Source: Bimastos eiseni (Eukaryota > Annelida > Clitellata > Crassiclitellata > Lumbricidae). Taken from it: a stretch of 64,000 bases of DNA. The notes below the pieces were generated by a model. That model did not search any database. It had not been told where the DNA came from and saw only the letters and a list, made by a program, of their open reading frames with translations. Position 1 is the stretch's first letter, and each line of letters opens with the position of its first letter. The stretch lies in the NCBI GenBank assembly GCA_959347315.1, contig OY365808.1:3110372-3174371 (forward strand), in the 5' to 3' direction. This document shows positions 48,963-62,907 of this stretch, one piece after another. A program made the translations under genes and the position numbers.

Positions 48963-49443
48963 TTATGTCGAAAGTACAACAGCAATCGATAAGATGATGG
49001 TGATGGTTGTGACAGTAACACTGAGACCTTGGTGCCAACTATTCCAGGGTGCTGTTCCGCTCTGCTGCGCTTCAGTTGGATCTGCAAAGAACAGCATCGA
49101 AAGAAAGTACACGGACCGAAATAAATTGTTGACTATATCGCAGCATCAGAGTGTAATTTATATACTTTATAGAATTACAGCTGAAGACATTAAATTACTA
49201 TTATTGTGTCAGTCACGTTCAGCGAATTTAGCATAGGGTTATATTGTTTTTTAAACAAGTTCTTTTTATTGACCTCAATTTGCGTATAAAATTTGTAAAA
49301 TCATAACAGAAGGTTTAAGTAAGGATCAACAGGGAAGATAATCCCTAAGAAGGCAGGGCCACCATTTACACAACTAACAATTAGTCTGGATAGAATCAGG
49401 TCATTGGTATTTAGGTTACTTGGTAACTTGATGATTGTGGTGG

Positions 49444-49479
<36 letters not shown>

Positions 49480-52245
49480 CGACGACGACGATGATAATGA
49501 TACTTATTTACTTACTTACTTACTAATTTACTTACTATGAGTAGCAGAAACTTGTTTCTAAAACAACCTGCTTGCCCAACCTTTTCGAAGTGTTATTCCT
49601 TTCGCTGAAACACCCTTTTCGTTGTGTGCTTCGAAATAGTAAGTTCGAAAGTGCTGTGGAAAGACATGTGCTATCTGCAACGTCATCTCCTTCACCGTCC
49701 GCTCTCCATTCTATCGAATCGAGGAAACAGCAAGTAATTAAATAGCTTTTATTTACAAGTGTATACGCATTACAATGTTCATTACGATTACATGCATGTA
49801 TTTAAAAGTATAATCACTATAGTCAAAAGAAGATTACATTAAAGTCACATTGCTCGAAATTTACTAAACTGCTTCTCAACATTAGATTTAACAGAGCACA
49901 GCTAAACTACGTGGTCGATCTTGATCAGTACTTTTGATGCAGTTTCTCAATATTTTAAGTACATTAAACGTTAACTGCTACGAATTTCTTTACTTATAGC
50001 GTCGACATATGAGATTGGGTAACCAGTAGGCCCCTACTGCCCCCTAGTCCTCTACTCTTCATCGCCCTCTCAACGTCTCACCTTGATGGGCTTTGAAGTG
50101 TGAACCCCAGACCTCACGGTTGATGATTGCCCTGCACCCTAACCACAACAATGTCATGCTCCCTGTGTGGATTACAGAATTCCATAGTTAATACATGATG
50201 TAAATACCATGTAATACAGTTTATATTAAACTATTTTGTAAGGTTCATCAGACTGACACAAGGGTCTTCAACCTTTGCGACGAGTTTCCCAGTGAACGTT
50301 CCGTCGCTATTTCCGGTCTCTATGGTCATGTTTCCGGTTGTGCTGCGTTTCCAGTAGAACCTGCCTTTTGACACTTCCGGTACGCCAATAACTCTGCAGC
50401 GCAGTTCAACTCCTGGTTGGTGCAGTTTGGCGAATACCTCTTCCACGCATTCAAACTTCGGCCGAACTACAATAAACCAACGGCCACGAACGTCAAAGTC
50501 TTCCTATCACAGTGGCCAACTGAAGTAACATGAAGCCAAGGGTATTACTTTAGCCCCATGAGATGGCGGTGACAAATCCCTTCACCCCGCCCTCCTCTTC
50601 TCTTTCCTTTCCAATTTCCTTCTTCCTTCAGCGTGATGGCATCACAGTTTATGGGGCAGCAAAAAGTAAGAAAGCCGGCTTGCATTGTTCTATGAATATT
50701 GCGATATAATATCAAACTACACTCAAGAATACGCCGCCGTTAATTGTTGTTTCCTGAACTTGCTTTGAACCAAAGGAACATTGGCATGTCGCAGTGAATA
50801 TTTCAGAACAGAGCCAAAAAGTGCTTGTCGTTATCATTAGACATACAGTGATGACATCATTAATGATTAAATCGTCCTATGGCGATGACATCGTCCAGTC
50901 CCACAGTTCAATAATGGTTCAGATAACCTGATCTTATCTAAACTTGGTCTCTAAATACGACAACAGTGCTACCTAATTCTCTGTATTTCCTTACTACCCA
51001 AATCACGGGTATCAGCTTATTCACATATGCTAAGTTAAATCAAAAGATGTGAGACAGGCACAAGATGTTCCATTCCAAGCCAAGATCTTGAGGCAAGACA
51101 AGTAGGCAGATATGCCTCTACGGCTTATGGTAATAGAAACTGAGGCGACGAGGAACACAAGAAAAAGCGGAGGAATCGAGATAACGTTTGCGTTGGCGCT
51201 ATAGAAATATATTCTTAGATTTCGAGTACATTTTGCAACGCAACAACTTACACTCGGACAGCGTGACCGTGATGGCGGAAGTGACGTTGGGCAGACCAGA
51301 ACCAGGAAGCTCAGCGACGCAGACAATCCGTTTCCGGTTGAATCCGTGACTGACGTTAAGTCGGTGATTGACCAGCTCGACCGCGTAGTAGAGATCCGTA
51401 ATGTACTGGATTGTGCCACCGTTCCTCCTCGGACCTTCCTTGACGAGCGTCGAAGTGCCTTCAAACGTCTGGGTGACGTCCTCTTCGCCGACGAAGACCC
51501 TCACCCGAGGTTCAGGGTAGGACCCTGAGACGTTGCAGGCGAATCGATGGATTCTTCCATCACCGAAAACGACGACCTCGTTGTCGGTGTAGATGACTGC
51601 GCAAGTGTTATCCTCGTCTCTCGAAGACAGACGCACCGACCGAACTGGAACTAAACATACAGTAATCACAATCGTGAACTCAGAATTTATGTAACGCTTG
51701 CTTGAATAGAAGTTGAAATTATGATAGAAATTTTTCCCATATAGTTAGGCAGCGATTTGAGTATGGAATAGCTGCCTTTGTCTGGCGATGCCCCTAGGCC
51801 TCGCTCCTGCCTACCTGGTTGAACTCTGCATCCCCATCATTAGTAGGCCTAAGGTTTCTCGAAGCTTGCGCTCCCTCCGCTCGATTGAGAAAGCCTCCTC
51901 TATGTTCCACATGCACGCAACGTCACCAGGCAGAGCCGTGCCTTCTCGGTGGTGGGCCCCTCAATCTGGAATGGTCTCCCTTTGCTTCTTTGCTCTTTTC
52001 CTAGAACCCCCCTCTCAGGTATTACTCTCTCATCTTAAGAATACTTTATTTTGCCGTGCTGGGGTTGGGAGCGGGTATCAGTACTCACTATAGGCCTACA
52101 TAAATTCTCATAATAAAAATAATTAATTTGATTACCTCAAACATCCCACAGAGATCGACAATTAGGCCTAAAGAACTGTTATTCAGCAGGTCAGTATTTT
52201 TGGAAAAGCGCAGGAGGACTGTTGCACGTGCAAGTGCGCTGACGG

Positions 52246-52315
<70 letters not shown>

Positions 52316-53322
52316 TAATAACAATAGCCTATGTTGCTATATATATATAATGATCAATATATATATATATATATAATATACATGCTAATATGCTAGTATG
52401 TACTTGCCCTGGACGATGAGTGGTCTGAATATTTCGATGTTATTTGCCGGCAGAAGACACCCGATTTCTCCAGCGTCAGCAGCCGTAGCATCTTCAAGAA
52501 CAGAGCAGTGGTCACTTGTGACGTCATTTAAGACTCACTCATTTCTACACTATGATGGTTAGTTACTGGATTTCTTAAACGCCCGAAAAATTAAAGAGCT
52601 GAGACCAAACTTTTCAATGAGAAGAGTCGATCGATTCATTGATTATATATTGATTGAAGATGCATTGATTGAAGATTCATTCATTGAATATAAATTTATA
52701 GAAGATAGGCCTACGCCTATGATTACGGTATGCTATGATTACACTTATTATTAAGATATGCTATAATTACGATTACGCCTATAATTACGATATATACTTG
52801 CTTTTGATGTTTAATGTGAATTCGTAGTCGGTGTATCGAGTGATGATGCCACTGTTAGCCTCGTATCTCATCGTTCTTCGGAAATGTTCGTTCAATTCCG
52901 TATTGCGGGCTATTTCTACCTCGTTCTCTCCCAGTTTTCGAACCCATGACATCATGATGCTGGCGTTGAGATGGTTCGTCACTTGGCAAGTGACGCTGAC
53001 TGAGTCTCCCTGCTTCACCTTTGGTGGACTCAGACGAAGGTTCAAGACGTACTGACCAACAACGACTGGCGAAAAAACAGATTCAGACCGATATAATATA
53101 CTAATGATCAATATCAAGAGTTATTGCAGATAAATAAAATAACAGCAGCAGCTGCTGCAGCAAAAATAATAACAGTAATAATAGTAATAATAATAATAAT
53201 TATTATTATAAGTTATAAAAATGCCTAAAAATAACAATATTATATTAATAACATTGTTATTATTAAATTCCAGACGACATAACCACTAGTTTGCATTGAA
53301 GACTCTGAGTTATAGTAATATC

Positions 53323-53384
<62 letters not shown>

Positions 53385-56097
53385 GTTCATTGATTAATAA
53401 TAATTATAATGATAATAAGTATTATTGCGATTATTGCTATTAGGCTATTAAGCTGTTAACCCTATAGACATATTAGTAGGAACTATTATTATTATTATTA
53501 TTATTATTATTTTATTATTATTATTATTATTTATTATTATTATTATTATTATATATTATTATTATTATTATTATTCATCATTGGCATTGCCAACGGATCT
53601 GTCATCATGCTATCTGGGTCGCCGCTTGTCAGTGGACCGTAATCTTGACATGGTGCCCTGAAAAGCCACTGCATTGAAACGTTGGATCAATGCCGACAAG
53701 TTCTGGAAAAGGAAGTTTGTCTCTCGGGTGTCACGGGTAGTTGTCGAAAGTCGGCGTCCAGTCTCAGACAGAAAGGCGAGGCCCTCACTATTGAGGGGAC
53801 CGAAGGTTTCTATAGCGATTGGAACAAAAGTGTATTTCTTCTCTAGCTCAGAATATTTTGTGTGTTTCCTTGTGGCTGCTATCTCCGCCGCTACTCCAGC
53901 TGTGGAAGCTGTTTCGGGGATATAGGAAGCGGCCACTGTGTCCACCACAGTTGCGTCCCAAAGTAATAATAATAGTAATAATAATAATAAATATAATTAT
54001 AATTATAATACTTACTAACATTATAATAATGAAAATGATGATGACGATGAAATTAATGATGAATGACTCTAGTATTATCACTTAAATTCAAATTCATAAT
54101 GTATCATTAGTGGCAAAACAATTATAATAGCAGCAACAAGATTCCAATGAAGATGTACAATAGTTAATAAAATTAGCATAAATGTACAGATCTTGTCCAA
54201 AGTAATTTTCAGAGATGTGAAATGAAGAAACAGTAATTGGAGATAAATCTATTGTAGATACGTTTTTTTGAAAATACATTTATTGAAGATGACGCCTCTA
54301 ACACGCAGGCCCCAATCATTACTCTCAAATTTCCTCTTCATTTTCCACACTATAATTATCATAGTGTTTGTTTGAACATAAGTCATGGTAGGCCTACTTT
54401 ATGGGAACGAACCATCCGCTTCCCCATAACAAAATTCGCCGCTCGAAATTCCTTAGTGGCTTAGCATCCCCAGCCATTGTGGCTTCGCCTCGAGAGCAGT
54501 TCAAACGTCTACTGACCCTTCTTATCAGCTCATCAATCACCCTCCATTAATTATCTCCATCGGGTCTTTAACTGCGATCTGAATAAGACCCCGTGACATC
54601 AAACCCAAGAGTTCTCATCGTTCTCTTCAAACCAACACAAGAGATCAACTCCGTAAGTACCCCTTATTTTGGTGGTGCCAGGACCAAGCCGGGATGCAGA
54701 CGGAGGACGACGCGGCAACGGTTATAATTTATTCCCTACTAGCTGGGGTACCCGGCGTTCGCCCGGGTGAAGAAGATTATGGGGGCACCTTGATTGAGGA
54801 CGAAGCTGTGGGGCAGGCATTCCTAATCTTGCAGCATCTGCAGCCTGTCGTTCCTGACTGGCCTGAGGGCATTCTGCAGCCCTACAGGAGGCTGCATGTC
54901 TGGCAGAATTCACTTTTCCTCAATCTAATCCCTCCTCCTCATCTCTAATTCCGCTTCTCTTTCTCCGTCTTCTCTAATTTCTATTCATTCTTTCTTCTCA
55001 CTCACCTTTCCCAATTTTCTCCACTTCCTCAACTTCTCACCCTATCCTAACCGCTTCCTTCTCCCACCCCATCCTCCTTCTCACACTCCTCACCTTTTTT
55101 CATTGTCACCCTTGTCTTTTCACCTACTCCATAATCCCTCCCTACGACTTCCTCCTTCTCCTCCTCCTCCTATTCCTCTTCAACAATCCACCAACCCCTC
55201 TACTGGGTGTCCGAGGGGTTCCCCGAGCGATCGAGTGAATAGCTGTAAAAGGGTAAACGGAGAGACAGATACACACAGACACACACACACACAGAATCTA
55301 GATATACAGGTTAATAAATAGTGTTTATAGTGCAGACCAATTGTGCAAACTTGACTTCACCGTAGCTTGCTCAGATGGACCATTTCTTCGAAAGTCTTCG
55401 CAATGTAATATGGTGTAAATTCATGAAAATTTCTCAGCGTCCACAAATGCCACGTCAGGGAGACCAGCTTAAACACCGGCGCTATGCCAAATCAAGTCAG
55501 CAATAGCCAATCCTCTCGTTTCTTTCCTGTGCCAGGTCGAATCCGGGGAGGCTCATGAGTCAAATGTACTTTCACTGGTATTCTAAAATGTATCGGTTGT
55601 CATCCCTGAGAGATGGTGCAAGATGTATAATATTAGTATATGTAGATATAACTTATTCCCACCAGAAGATAGTCTGAGATAACATGGGTTAAAAGTATGA
55701 TGTATATCAAATGCGAATAATAGTCTAAGATGCTTGAGCTGAGCGCATCTTCACAGCGAGATAGTCTAAGATGTATGTGTTAAATGGATCTTCCCTTACA
55801 AATAGTCTAAGATGTATGGATTGACTGTATCTTCACTGGGATGTAGTCAAAGATATATGAATTTCTGTTTCTTTACAGGGATATATTATATGAGAGCTAA
55901 AAAAAGAGACCTTCTGTGATGGAGAGCGATCATATATTGCTGGAAATGAATATCTTAAATATTAGATAATCGTTATGAACTAAATTGAACCCGTGTGCAA
56001 CAACAAAATTCAGAGGACAATGGCATCCTGTACATTTACCTCTCCACATGGTCATCAGCAGTAGAAACATCGCAGTTGTCCATACATTATCCATCAT
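48963..56097 (-). CDS. three-Ig-domain secreted or GPI-anchored protein (Ig gene 3)
   Basis: Seven exons: 56097-56040, 53065-52798, 52514-52408, 51650-51252, 50466-50273, 49701-49581, 49081-48963; phases join (1,2,1,1,0,1) to 421 residues. Exon 1 is a signal peptide (MMDNVWTTAMFLLLMTMWRG). Exons 2-3 form Ig1 (VSVTCQVT, MMSWVRK, DAGEIGCLL), exon 4 Ig2 (HRFACNVSGSYPEP; KRIVCVAELPG), exons 5-6 Ig3 (VELRCRVIG, FYWKRS, then TYYFEAHNEKG with Phe at the second Cys position). Exon 7 ends in a hydrophobic tail (VTVTTITIILSIAVVLST), as in GPI signals. Exon 3 uses a GC donor (CAGG|GCAAGT); its acceptor at 52515 is the least certain junction. Same architecture as Ig gene 2, opposite strand. Confidence 0.8.
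49447..49500. repeat. (GAT)n/(GAC)n microsatellite
   Basis: About 18 trinucleotide units in the last intron of Ig gene 3. Confidence 0.95.
51783..52056 (+). mobile_element. LINE reverse-transcriptase C-terminal fragment
   Basis: The plus strand reads GLAPAYLVELCIP, then SLRSLRS and a frame-shifted WN-like region, ending LLSHLKNTLF, the usual order at the end of CR1/L2-type ORF2. It lies in an intron of Ig gene 3 and is broken. Confidence 0.75.
52246..52325. repeat. (AAT)n microsatellite
   Basis: About 25 units in an Ig gene 3 intron; it gives poly-Asn or poly-Leu frames that are artefacts. Confidence 0.95.
53150..53400. repeat. (AAT)n-rich tract in Ig gene 3 intron 1
   Basis: A pure (AAT)n run at 53321-53383 lies within a broader A/T trinucleotide-rich stretch. 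Confidence 0.85.
53574..53965 (-). mobile_element. LINE 3' end, copy A, with (AAT)n tail
   Basis: The minus strand encodes VDTVAASYIPETASTAG, FVPIAIETFGPLNSEGL and ETNFLFQNLSALIQRFNAV, then a stop, TGCCAATGATG and an (AAT)n tail (to 53484). It is truncated at its 5' side. It differs from copy B at 58022 by only a handful of bases over about 390, so both are young. It lies in intron 1 of Ig gene 3. Confidence 0.75.
54280..56030. other. rest of Ig gene 3 intron 1
   Basis: Contains a phrase CTAGCTGGGGTACCCGGCG/TTCGCCCGGGTG near 54740, a pyrimidine-rich tract at 54920-55200, and a repeated AGTCTAAGATGTATG block of about 60 bp at 55660-55880. No exon is recognised. Confidence 0.55.
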
Positions 56098-57880
56098 AAT
56101 TGTCTTTCCTCAGTCTCTGCACAACGATTGCTCTGGCTACGGAGGATGCTTTGGCTGCAGCAGCAGAGAAGCTTGTGATCGTCTGCCGCAGAAATATGAT
56201 GACGCTACTATATCCGCGAGTGTTCGAAATCTTCCTTTATGCGCTACTTAAATAGTGTGCAGCTCAGCACGAAACGTTCGCAAGCGACGTTGTGCTTGGC
56301 GCCATTCGTATCTTTACTATGGTGTTGTTTACATGGAGACGAAATCTGCTGCGAGGACTGCTGCTGTCGCTGGAGCCAGCTGCATCAGCCGACCTGGTGG
56401 TGATGCTAGGACTGCAGCTGCTGGTAATGCTGATGCCAGCCGGTGCCGAGGAGATACGAGAGATATCGACTCAATCGCAAGACTAGCATAATCCGTCTGC
56501 CTGTTTGCGTGTCTGTCTGTGCCTGTCTCCGTCGCTGTCTCTGGCTGTCTGTGAAAATTTGTCCGAGTGAGTCTTCGTCTATCTGGCTGTCTGTACGGCT
56601 CCTTGACCGTCCGTTCGTTTGTCTAACAGTTTTATTTCCATCCGTTGTCCATCAGATCTCCTCTTCGTTCCATCGATTCACATCAGTTGACAAACTATAC
56701 ATGTAAGTGCACTTTGCCGCAGCAACAACAACAGCAACACATGACAACGACGATGACAACAGCAACAGCATATACCACTAATATTGCTACTGCGCTACAA
56801 CAAATACAGAAATTGGTACTACAACTAGGCTACCACTAGTATACAACAACCTCCACTCTACGACTATTATTATTATTATTTTATTATTACTATTATAATA
56901 TTATAATATTATATTATTATAATATTATAATACTATTATACTATTATTAGTATTATTAATCTTATTGATGTTGTTGCTGTTGTTATTGTTAATATCAAAT
57001 CTAAATAATAATGATGACCTAAATTGGTCTGGTCATAGGAGGAGGGTAACGCTAATGATCTTTGTTATCGCTCAGTGTCGCTAAGCTGAAACTACTGCAC
57101 TGTGACTGAGGGATAGAGCGAAATGCGCTACCCTGTGCGATATGCTTTGCTGAGGCCCGCTGCACATTTTCAATTGCATTGGAGATCTACCTATTCTCCC
57201 TGATCTATGACTAGGAAAGCAGCACAGCGCACTTTTGTGCAAGACTTGTCTTGTCAAAGCGCGGTAGAAATGCCTGGTTGTATTGTGTTGTATTGTATTG
57301 AAATCAACTTTAACGAAACTGTAAATTGTAATTAATCTTCAGAGCGTTGCTAGGCTACAGACATGTGACGTTTCAAACCATTAGTCCCATTAATTTTTTT
57401 CACGTAGATAGATCAAATTAACTCGTTGAGTGACGTCATCAGTTCAGTTGGAAACCAATGACGACGGCAAATCAGATTGAGCCATATTTCATGCGCAAAG
57501 GATTCTAGCTTCATCGATTGTTCTCCGTTGAAAATCTCTGTGTCTGGGTCTCGCTAGCGACTTGATTGCGGTCAGGGTCTACGCGTCCTCCCTTGAGTCA
57601 GTCTTGACCAACTGTTCATTCTTGCACACTGGCGCGATAGCAAATTCAATTGATATCATAATAATCGCTGACTCGAGCGCCAGCTAATGGAGACTAGTTT
57701 GAGCAGACGAGAAAAGCAACAAAGAAAACGAGTACAGCCACAAAAATGTATTCGTGAACGGCGATTAGGCCCACTCTCCGATCCACAAGCTCTGCAAACT
57801 TTGCCCGATCCTTCTCCAGACGACCACAGGTATTAAACGATTCTAATTAGACCTACATTATTAGACTTATTATTATTTAT
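56098..57880. other. region upstream of Ig gene 3
   Basis: Holds the likely promoter of Ig gene 3. A Leu-rich plus-strand frame at 56322-56486 could be a signal exon of a divergent gene, with a weak donor after MLMPAG, but no partner exon is found. A second short frame at 57687-57831 (METSLSRREKQQRKR...) ends at a donor-like CACAG|GTATTA. Neither is supported enough to call. Confidence 0.4.
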
Positions 57881-58562
<682 letters not shown>

Positions 58563-58563
58563 C

Positions 58564-58625
<62 letters not shown>

Positions 58626-58627
58626 GT

Positions 58628-59104
58628 TAGACTATAGCTGCACGAAAGAGCCTCTGAAGACAACTGCATTGAAGCGCTGGATGCAGACTGACAATCGTTG
58701 GAACAAGTAGCTGGTCTCTCTTGGGTCTCTGGTGACCTGTGTCAGGAGGCGACCCAAGTCTTTGACGAAGTTCATTCCGTCTCTGTTGACTGGGCCCGTG
58801 GTCTCAAAGGCCAATGGAACGAAGAGATAGGTAACAGCGAGCTGGCTGTACTTGATGGTCTTCCTGGTGGTTGTCACCCCGCTGCAGCTCCGCAGAAGAC
58901 GACGTCGCTTGGAGATATGATGGAGCCAAGGTGTCAATCACTGTCGCATCCCATATCAGGTTCTGTCCTCTTCGCCATGGAATCAGAGTGAGACCATCAG
59001 GGCGTTTTCCGTCCGTTCTGGAGAGTCCCGGGGGTTCCTTAATGTTTGGGAAACCAGCACGTGTGAGGCTACGACTGATTATGTCGTTTAATGCTGCGTG
59101 CCTG
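58628..59104 (-). mobile_element. LINE 3' end, copy C (related subfamily)
   Basis: The minus strand shows [22 protein letters not shown] and DGRKRPDGL-like segments in broken frames, then [19 protein letters not shown] and ETSYLFQRLSVCIQRFNAVV. It is flanked on both sides by ATT tracts. Confidence 0.6.
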
Positions 59105-59106
59105 GC

Positions 59107-59166
59107 ATTATTATTATTTATTATTATTATAATTATAATTATTATTATTATTATTATTATTATTGA

Positions 59167-59246
<80 letters not shown>

Positions 59247-59250
59247 TATG
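59107..59250. repeat. (ATT)n tract between LINE copies C and D
   Basis: About 140 bp of ATT units with a few interruptions. Confidence 0.95.
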
Positions 59251-59560
59251 CTGTTATCGCCCATGTGGGCGAGCTAAGTGAGTGTTGGCAATGACCCGAA
59301 GAGGCTGGCGGCGTTCCCACGCTGAAGAATAACCGAGATACGCTGGAACAGAAATGACGTCTCCATTGGATCGTGGGTTGCAGCACTCGTTCGACTACCC
59401 AACTCTGAGATGAACTGCAGTCCTTCACTGCTCCAAGCGCCGCCGGATTCCAAGGAGAGGGCTACGAAGTCGTGGGTTTTGGTTATGGTGGAATACTTTA
59501 CCCTCTTCGTCATAGCTGCGCGTTCGGCTGCTTTGCCAGCTCTGAGAGATGTGTCGACAT
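59251..59560 (-). mobile_element. LINE 3' end, copy D (third subfamily)
   Basis: The minus strand reads KRVKYSTITKTHDFVALSLE, LQFISELGSRTSAATHD and ETSFLFQRISVILQRGNAAS, homologous by pattern to copies A-C but more diverged. An ATT run also stands at its 5' side (59560-59581). Confidence 0.6.
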
Positions 59561-60064
59561 TATTATTATTATTATTATTATTCTCAATATAGGCACAAAA
59601 TTTTAATCACGGTAGGCTCTATCCCATATGGCGTCCCAGGCCAAGTCAGATGTTTAATATTAAAATTTAGAGCTCTCTTAGCGCTTGGATTATTTTTCTT
59701 AACTCGCCAATTCTAGAAGCTATACTTGAAAGTGATTAAAAGGCAGCAGCAGAACATTTTCGCGGTTGTGCTCATAATGCGAACGCCGAAGGCGTGAAGA
59801 AACGTAGGCTACTAAGATCACCGTTACCCTCCCACCCTCAATAAATGAAAAACTTTTCGGAATTGGATCAATTGTGTGGGTCAACTTTTCAGCACCACTT
59901 ATCCAGTGGTGCTCAAGCACACAACAGCACCCCCTAGTGGCGCCCCTGCTCTTTATATAACATTGTCACCTTCGGATTTTTACTTGAAAATGAGTGGGAC
60001 AATTCGGCAGTTTTGTGCTTAAGCAGAGGAAAAATGTTCAGCCCTTTGCTCATCAATTTTGATC

Positions 60065-60074
60065 ATATTATATT

Positions 60075-60116
<42 letters not shown>

Positions 60117-60132
60117 GACAGACAGAGCGAGA
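60065..60132. repeat. (GA)n/(GACA)n microsatellite
   Basis: GAGA followed by GACAGACAGACA units. Confidence 0.9.
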
Positions 60133-60227
60133 GTGGTTAGCGCGGGTTAACTCCAGTGATAAATATGAAGCATTAGCTATAACCTGATAACCTGACAGTG
60201 TTGTATGCAAGAATTTAAACTTCAATA

Positions 60228-60665
60228 CGAAACCGAGACAGTGAGGTACCGAACCGAGACAGTGAGGTACCAAGACCGAGACCGAGACCGAGACCTAGAC
60301 AGTAGGTTCAAGACAGTACGAGACAGTACGAGAGTAAAAGACAAGTGATCCTATGTAAAATGCTGTAAAAATGCTAATGTTTCAGTTTTCGGGAATAATG
60401 TTTATTTGTTAATTCAATTTGAAACTTATAATGTATATAGTACAAATTCCTGAGAACAGTTTTTATATTACCGCGCAAGATTTTAAGACAGTTCACGCGA
60501 AACTTATCGGCACCGCTTGTTCGAGACAGAACAAGACATTCACATCAAGACAGTTTCTAAAAATTCGAGACACTACCTCGAGACCGAGACAGCAGCCTTC
60601 CGAGACCGAGACCGAAACACTAAAAACTGTCTCGAGACCGAGACACTGTTTCGAGACCATACAAC
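60228..60665. repeat. GACCGAGAC-array element, copy 2
   Basis: Arrays of ACCGAGACAGTGAGGTACC and CCGAGACCGAGACC at the left and of CTCGAGACCGAGACAGC and CCGAGACCGAGACC at the right enclose about 200 bp of other sequence, as at 21290-22080. Confidence 0.5.
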
Positions 60666-60689
60666 TGTGTAACCTGATATAACTTGAGT

Positions 60690-61395
60690 GGTTCTAGGTT
60701 TAAAAAAACCTGGCCAATAACCTCCCGTCCATAAACCCCGGCCAATAACCCCGGCCTGTAACCCCCTAGGAAAATTACCCCACCCCCGTGCAAATAACCC
60801 CCATGATCTAATCGTAGGGAGAAGAGAAAAAAGAAATACGTGCCAAAATAGACTTCAAAATGTAGACATCTATAATGTACAAGCCTTTCGCAAACGTAAT
60901 CTCTAGATTTCTACAGCACTCATAAGCTAATTGGTTTAATTATGTGTGCTGTTAGTCGTAGGAATAAGATACTCTAGCTAAAAATAATATCGGTGAGGAA
61001 GGCACATTAAGATCAGATTCGGTTCAATCTATGTAGGCCTACAGAGAAAAAGATCAGCATGAGATTAGAGATAGGCCATATGAGGACGTTATTTTAGACC
61101 TTTGAGCGATGGAAAGATAGAAGAAGCGTGATCGGAAATGGGCCAAGGATCTAAAGTGCAACATCTCGATGGCAACAGGCTGGTAAAAATGTATAGGCCT
61201 GACTGGGGATTCAGAATGCCTGCCTGCCTGCCTGATATACAGGTGATACTAACAGTGTAGGCCTAGTGATAAGCAGAAGAGACAATGGGGGATGCTGGCT
61301 GGGGTTATTTCCCTATAGGGTCATTTTCGTATTGGGTTTATGACCTGGGAGGTGGGGTTATTTCCCATGGGGGGTTGTTGGCCGGATACTAACCC
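60690..61395. mobile_element. fold-back element with AATAACCCC-rich inverted ends
   Basis: The left end holds GGCCAATAACCCCGGCC and AACCCCCTAGGAAAATTACC. The right end holds the reverse-complement style GGGGTTATTTCCC repeated, GGGTTTATGACC and GGCCGGATAC. Together they form imperfect inverted termini of about 100 bp around a 500-bp centre with no gene. Confidence 0.6.
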
Positions 61396-61456
61396 GCGTA
61401 TACAGTCTGAGATTGAAATATTTAATCGCAGTAAACCATGATCTTGTAGTCGTGAC

Positions 61457-61656
61457 CTGTTTGAACTTGCACCGATGAAGGTCGTGGTGCCAGGAGGTGG
61501 AGTCGCGATGGTCATCACCAACTCTCTTGGATGTCAGTTCGTCTTTAACGGGAGACGCCAACCCGATACAGTTCCGACAGTCGATGGCCTGTTTGCAGAC
61601 CTGGATCACGTGCTGTCGACTCATCCCTCGAACCGGGACAATGGTAACCCACGTAA
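61457..61656 (-). CDS. orphan exon of an unidentified gene
   Basis: A 200-bp minus-strand stretch is bounded by an acceptor (GTTCTAG) and a donor (AAACAG|GTCACG), phase 1 in and phase 0 out. It reads VTWVTIVPVRGMSRQHVIQV, CKQAIDCRNCIGL and SWHHDLHRCKFKQ, with four Cys and codon choice typical of the real exons here. I recognise no domain and no neighbouring exon. A plus-strand frame covers the same bases but has no splice support. Confidence 0.4.
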
Positions 61657-61739
61657 CTAGAACGTCACGAGAAAACAGCGGCGTCAACAATTACGAGTTT
61701 GACTTGAGAAACTATAATAACGACCATTAGTCGACATAA

Positions 61740-62240
61740 CATGGCCATTTCTCATTAGTTTTCCCCCATTTCTTTCCACAGTTACCTTAAATGTGGGCTT
61801 TATCTTGTACCCTAGCGTTACAACTCAATATTTTAGTGTATGAAGCTTGAAATAGTAAATTCTTTAATCTCATAAAAAAATCAGACTTTTGTTCTGAATC
61901 CACAAAATAAGGTTTTAGCAATTGGACGATGGGACACTTAATATTAAAACTCTCAAGCTCACTTTTTATATTAATTTTGAGACGATTGCTGTGAATCTAA
62001 GTAAAAAGAAACCAGCTGAAGTAAGTCGTGAAAGAGACTTGTGTAAAATGAAACTCTGAATTGGAATGTTCTAGTAAAATAAATATTGGTGGCATGAAAT
62101 TGTTCTTGCCTGCCTTCGATTAGCAGCATTTCATCACTCGATCCATGGTTTTCGATTTCAAGCGGAGAAATTATTAGTCCTTGACGCCTTTTCAGGAATA
62201 TCCAATGCTAGGTTTCAGCTATGTAATGTAACGTGATGGA
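61740..62240. other. AT-rich stretch without recognised features
   Basis: I see no open exon, repeat family or splice-bounded frame here. Confidence 0.5.
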
Positions 62241-62248
62241 CCATTTAC

Positions 62249-62812
62249 CAGTGATGGGCACTTATAACTACTGTTGTTATTAACTAGTAGTTATATCTAC
62301 TATAGAAGTAGTTGCCTAGTAGTTATAACTAGTTTTTAAGAAGTATTTAAAGAAATAGTAATAACTACTTTTAGCAAGTAGCTTTAAGTTAACTACAATA
62401 TTTCACATTAACTACATCTTTTCTTATTTACTAATTCCGTCTTACAAGAATTTCTGTTATTTCACAACCTGGACGTTGCCCATTATAGTCTCATGAGTAA
62501 ATTCACTATGTTATTGGTTCATTAATATTTGTGCATACTATTGTGAGGAAGTGGGCTCCTCTCGGAACTATAGAGAAAGCATAAGGCATTATGCCTGTTT
62601 AATCGCATACCTGGATATTGTTCCGCGATAAGAACTAGAATAAAGCGGTCGTAGAGGGTTTGGGGCGTATGATACAGAGTTAAAGAACGAGGTAAACAGC
62701 CAGTACGTGGTTGGATGACCACCAGTCACTGTGGGCAGCTGAGTTACAAGTGGGTCTGAGAGAGGTGACTGTCGAGTCAAGAATGACAGGGGTGAGAAAG
62801 ATATATATAAAC

Positions 62813-62907
<95 letters not shown>

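Noticed and set aside
54720..54950. Frame over the TACCCGGCGTTCGCCCGGG phrase as a gene
   Set aside because: The phrase looks like a dispersed repeat end, and the frame lacks splice signals or a domain.
56322..56486. Leu-rich plus-strand frame as a signal exon of a fourth Ig gene
   Set aside because: The possible donor is weak and no downstream Ig exon on the plus strand was found.
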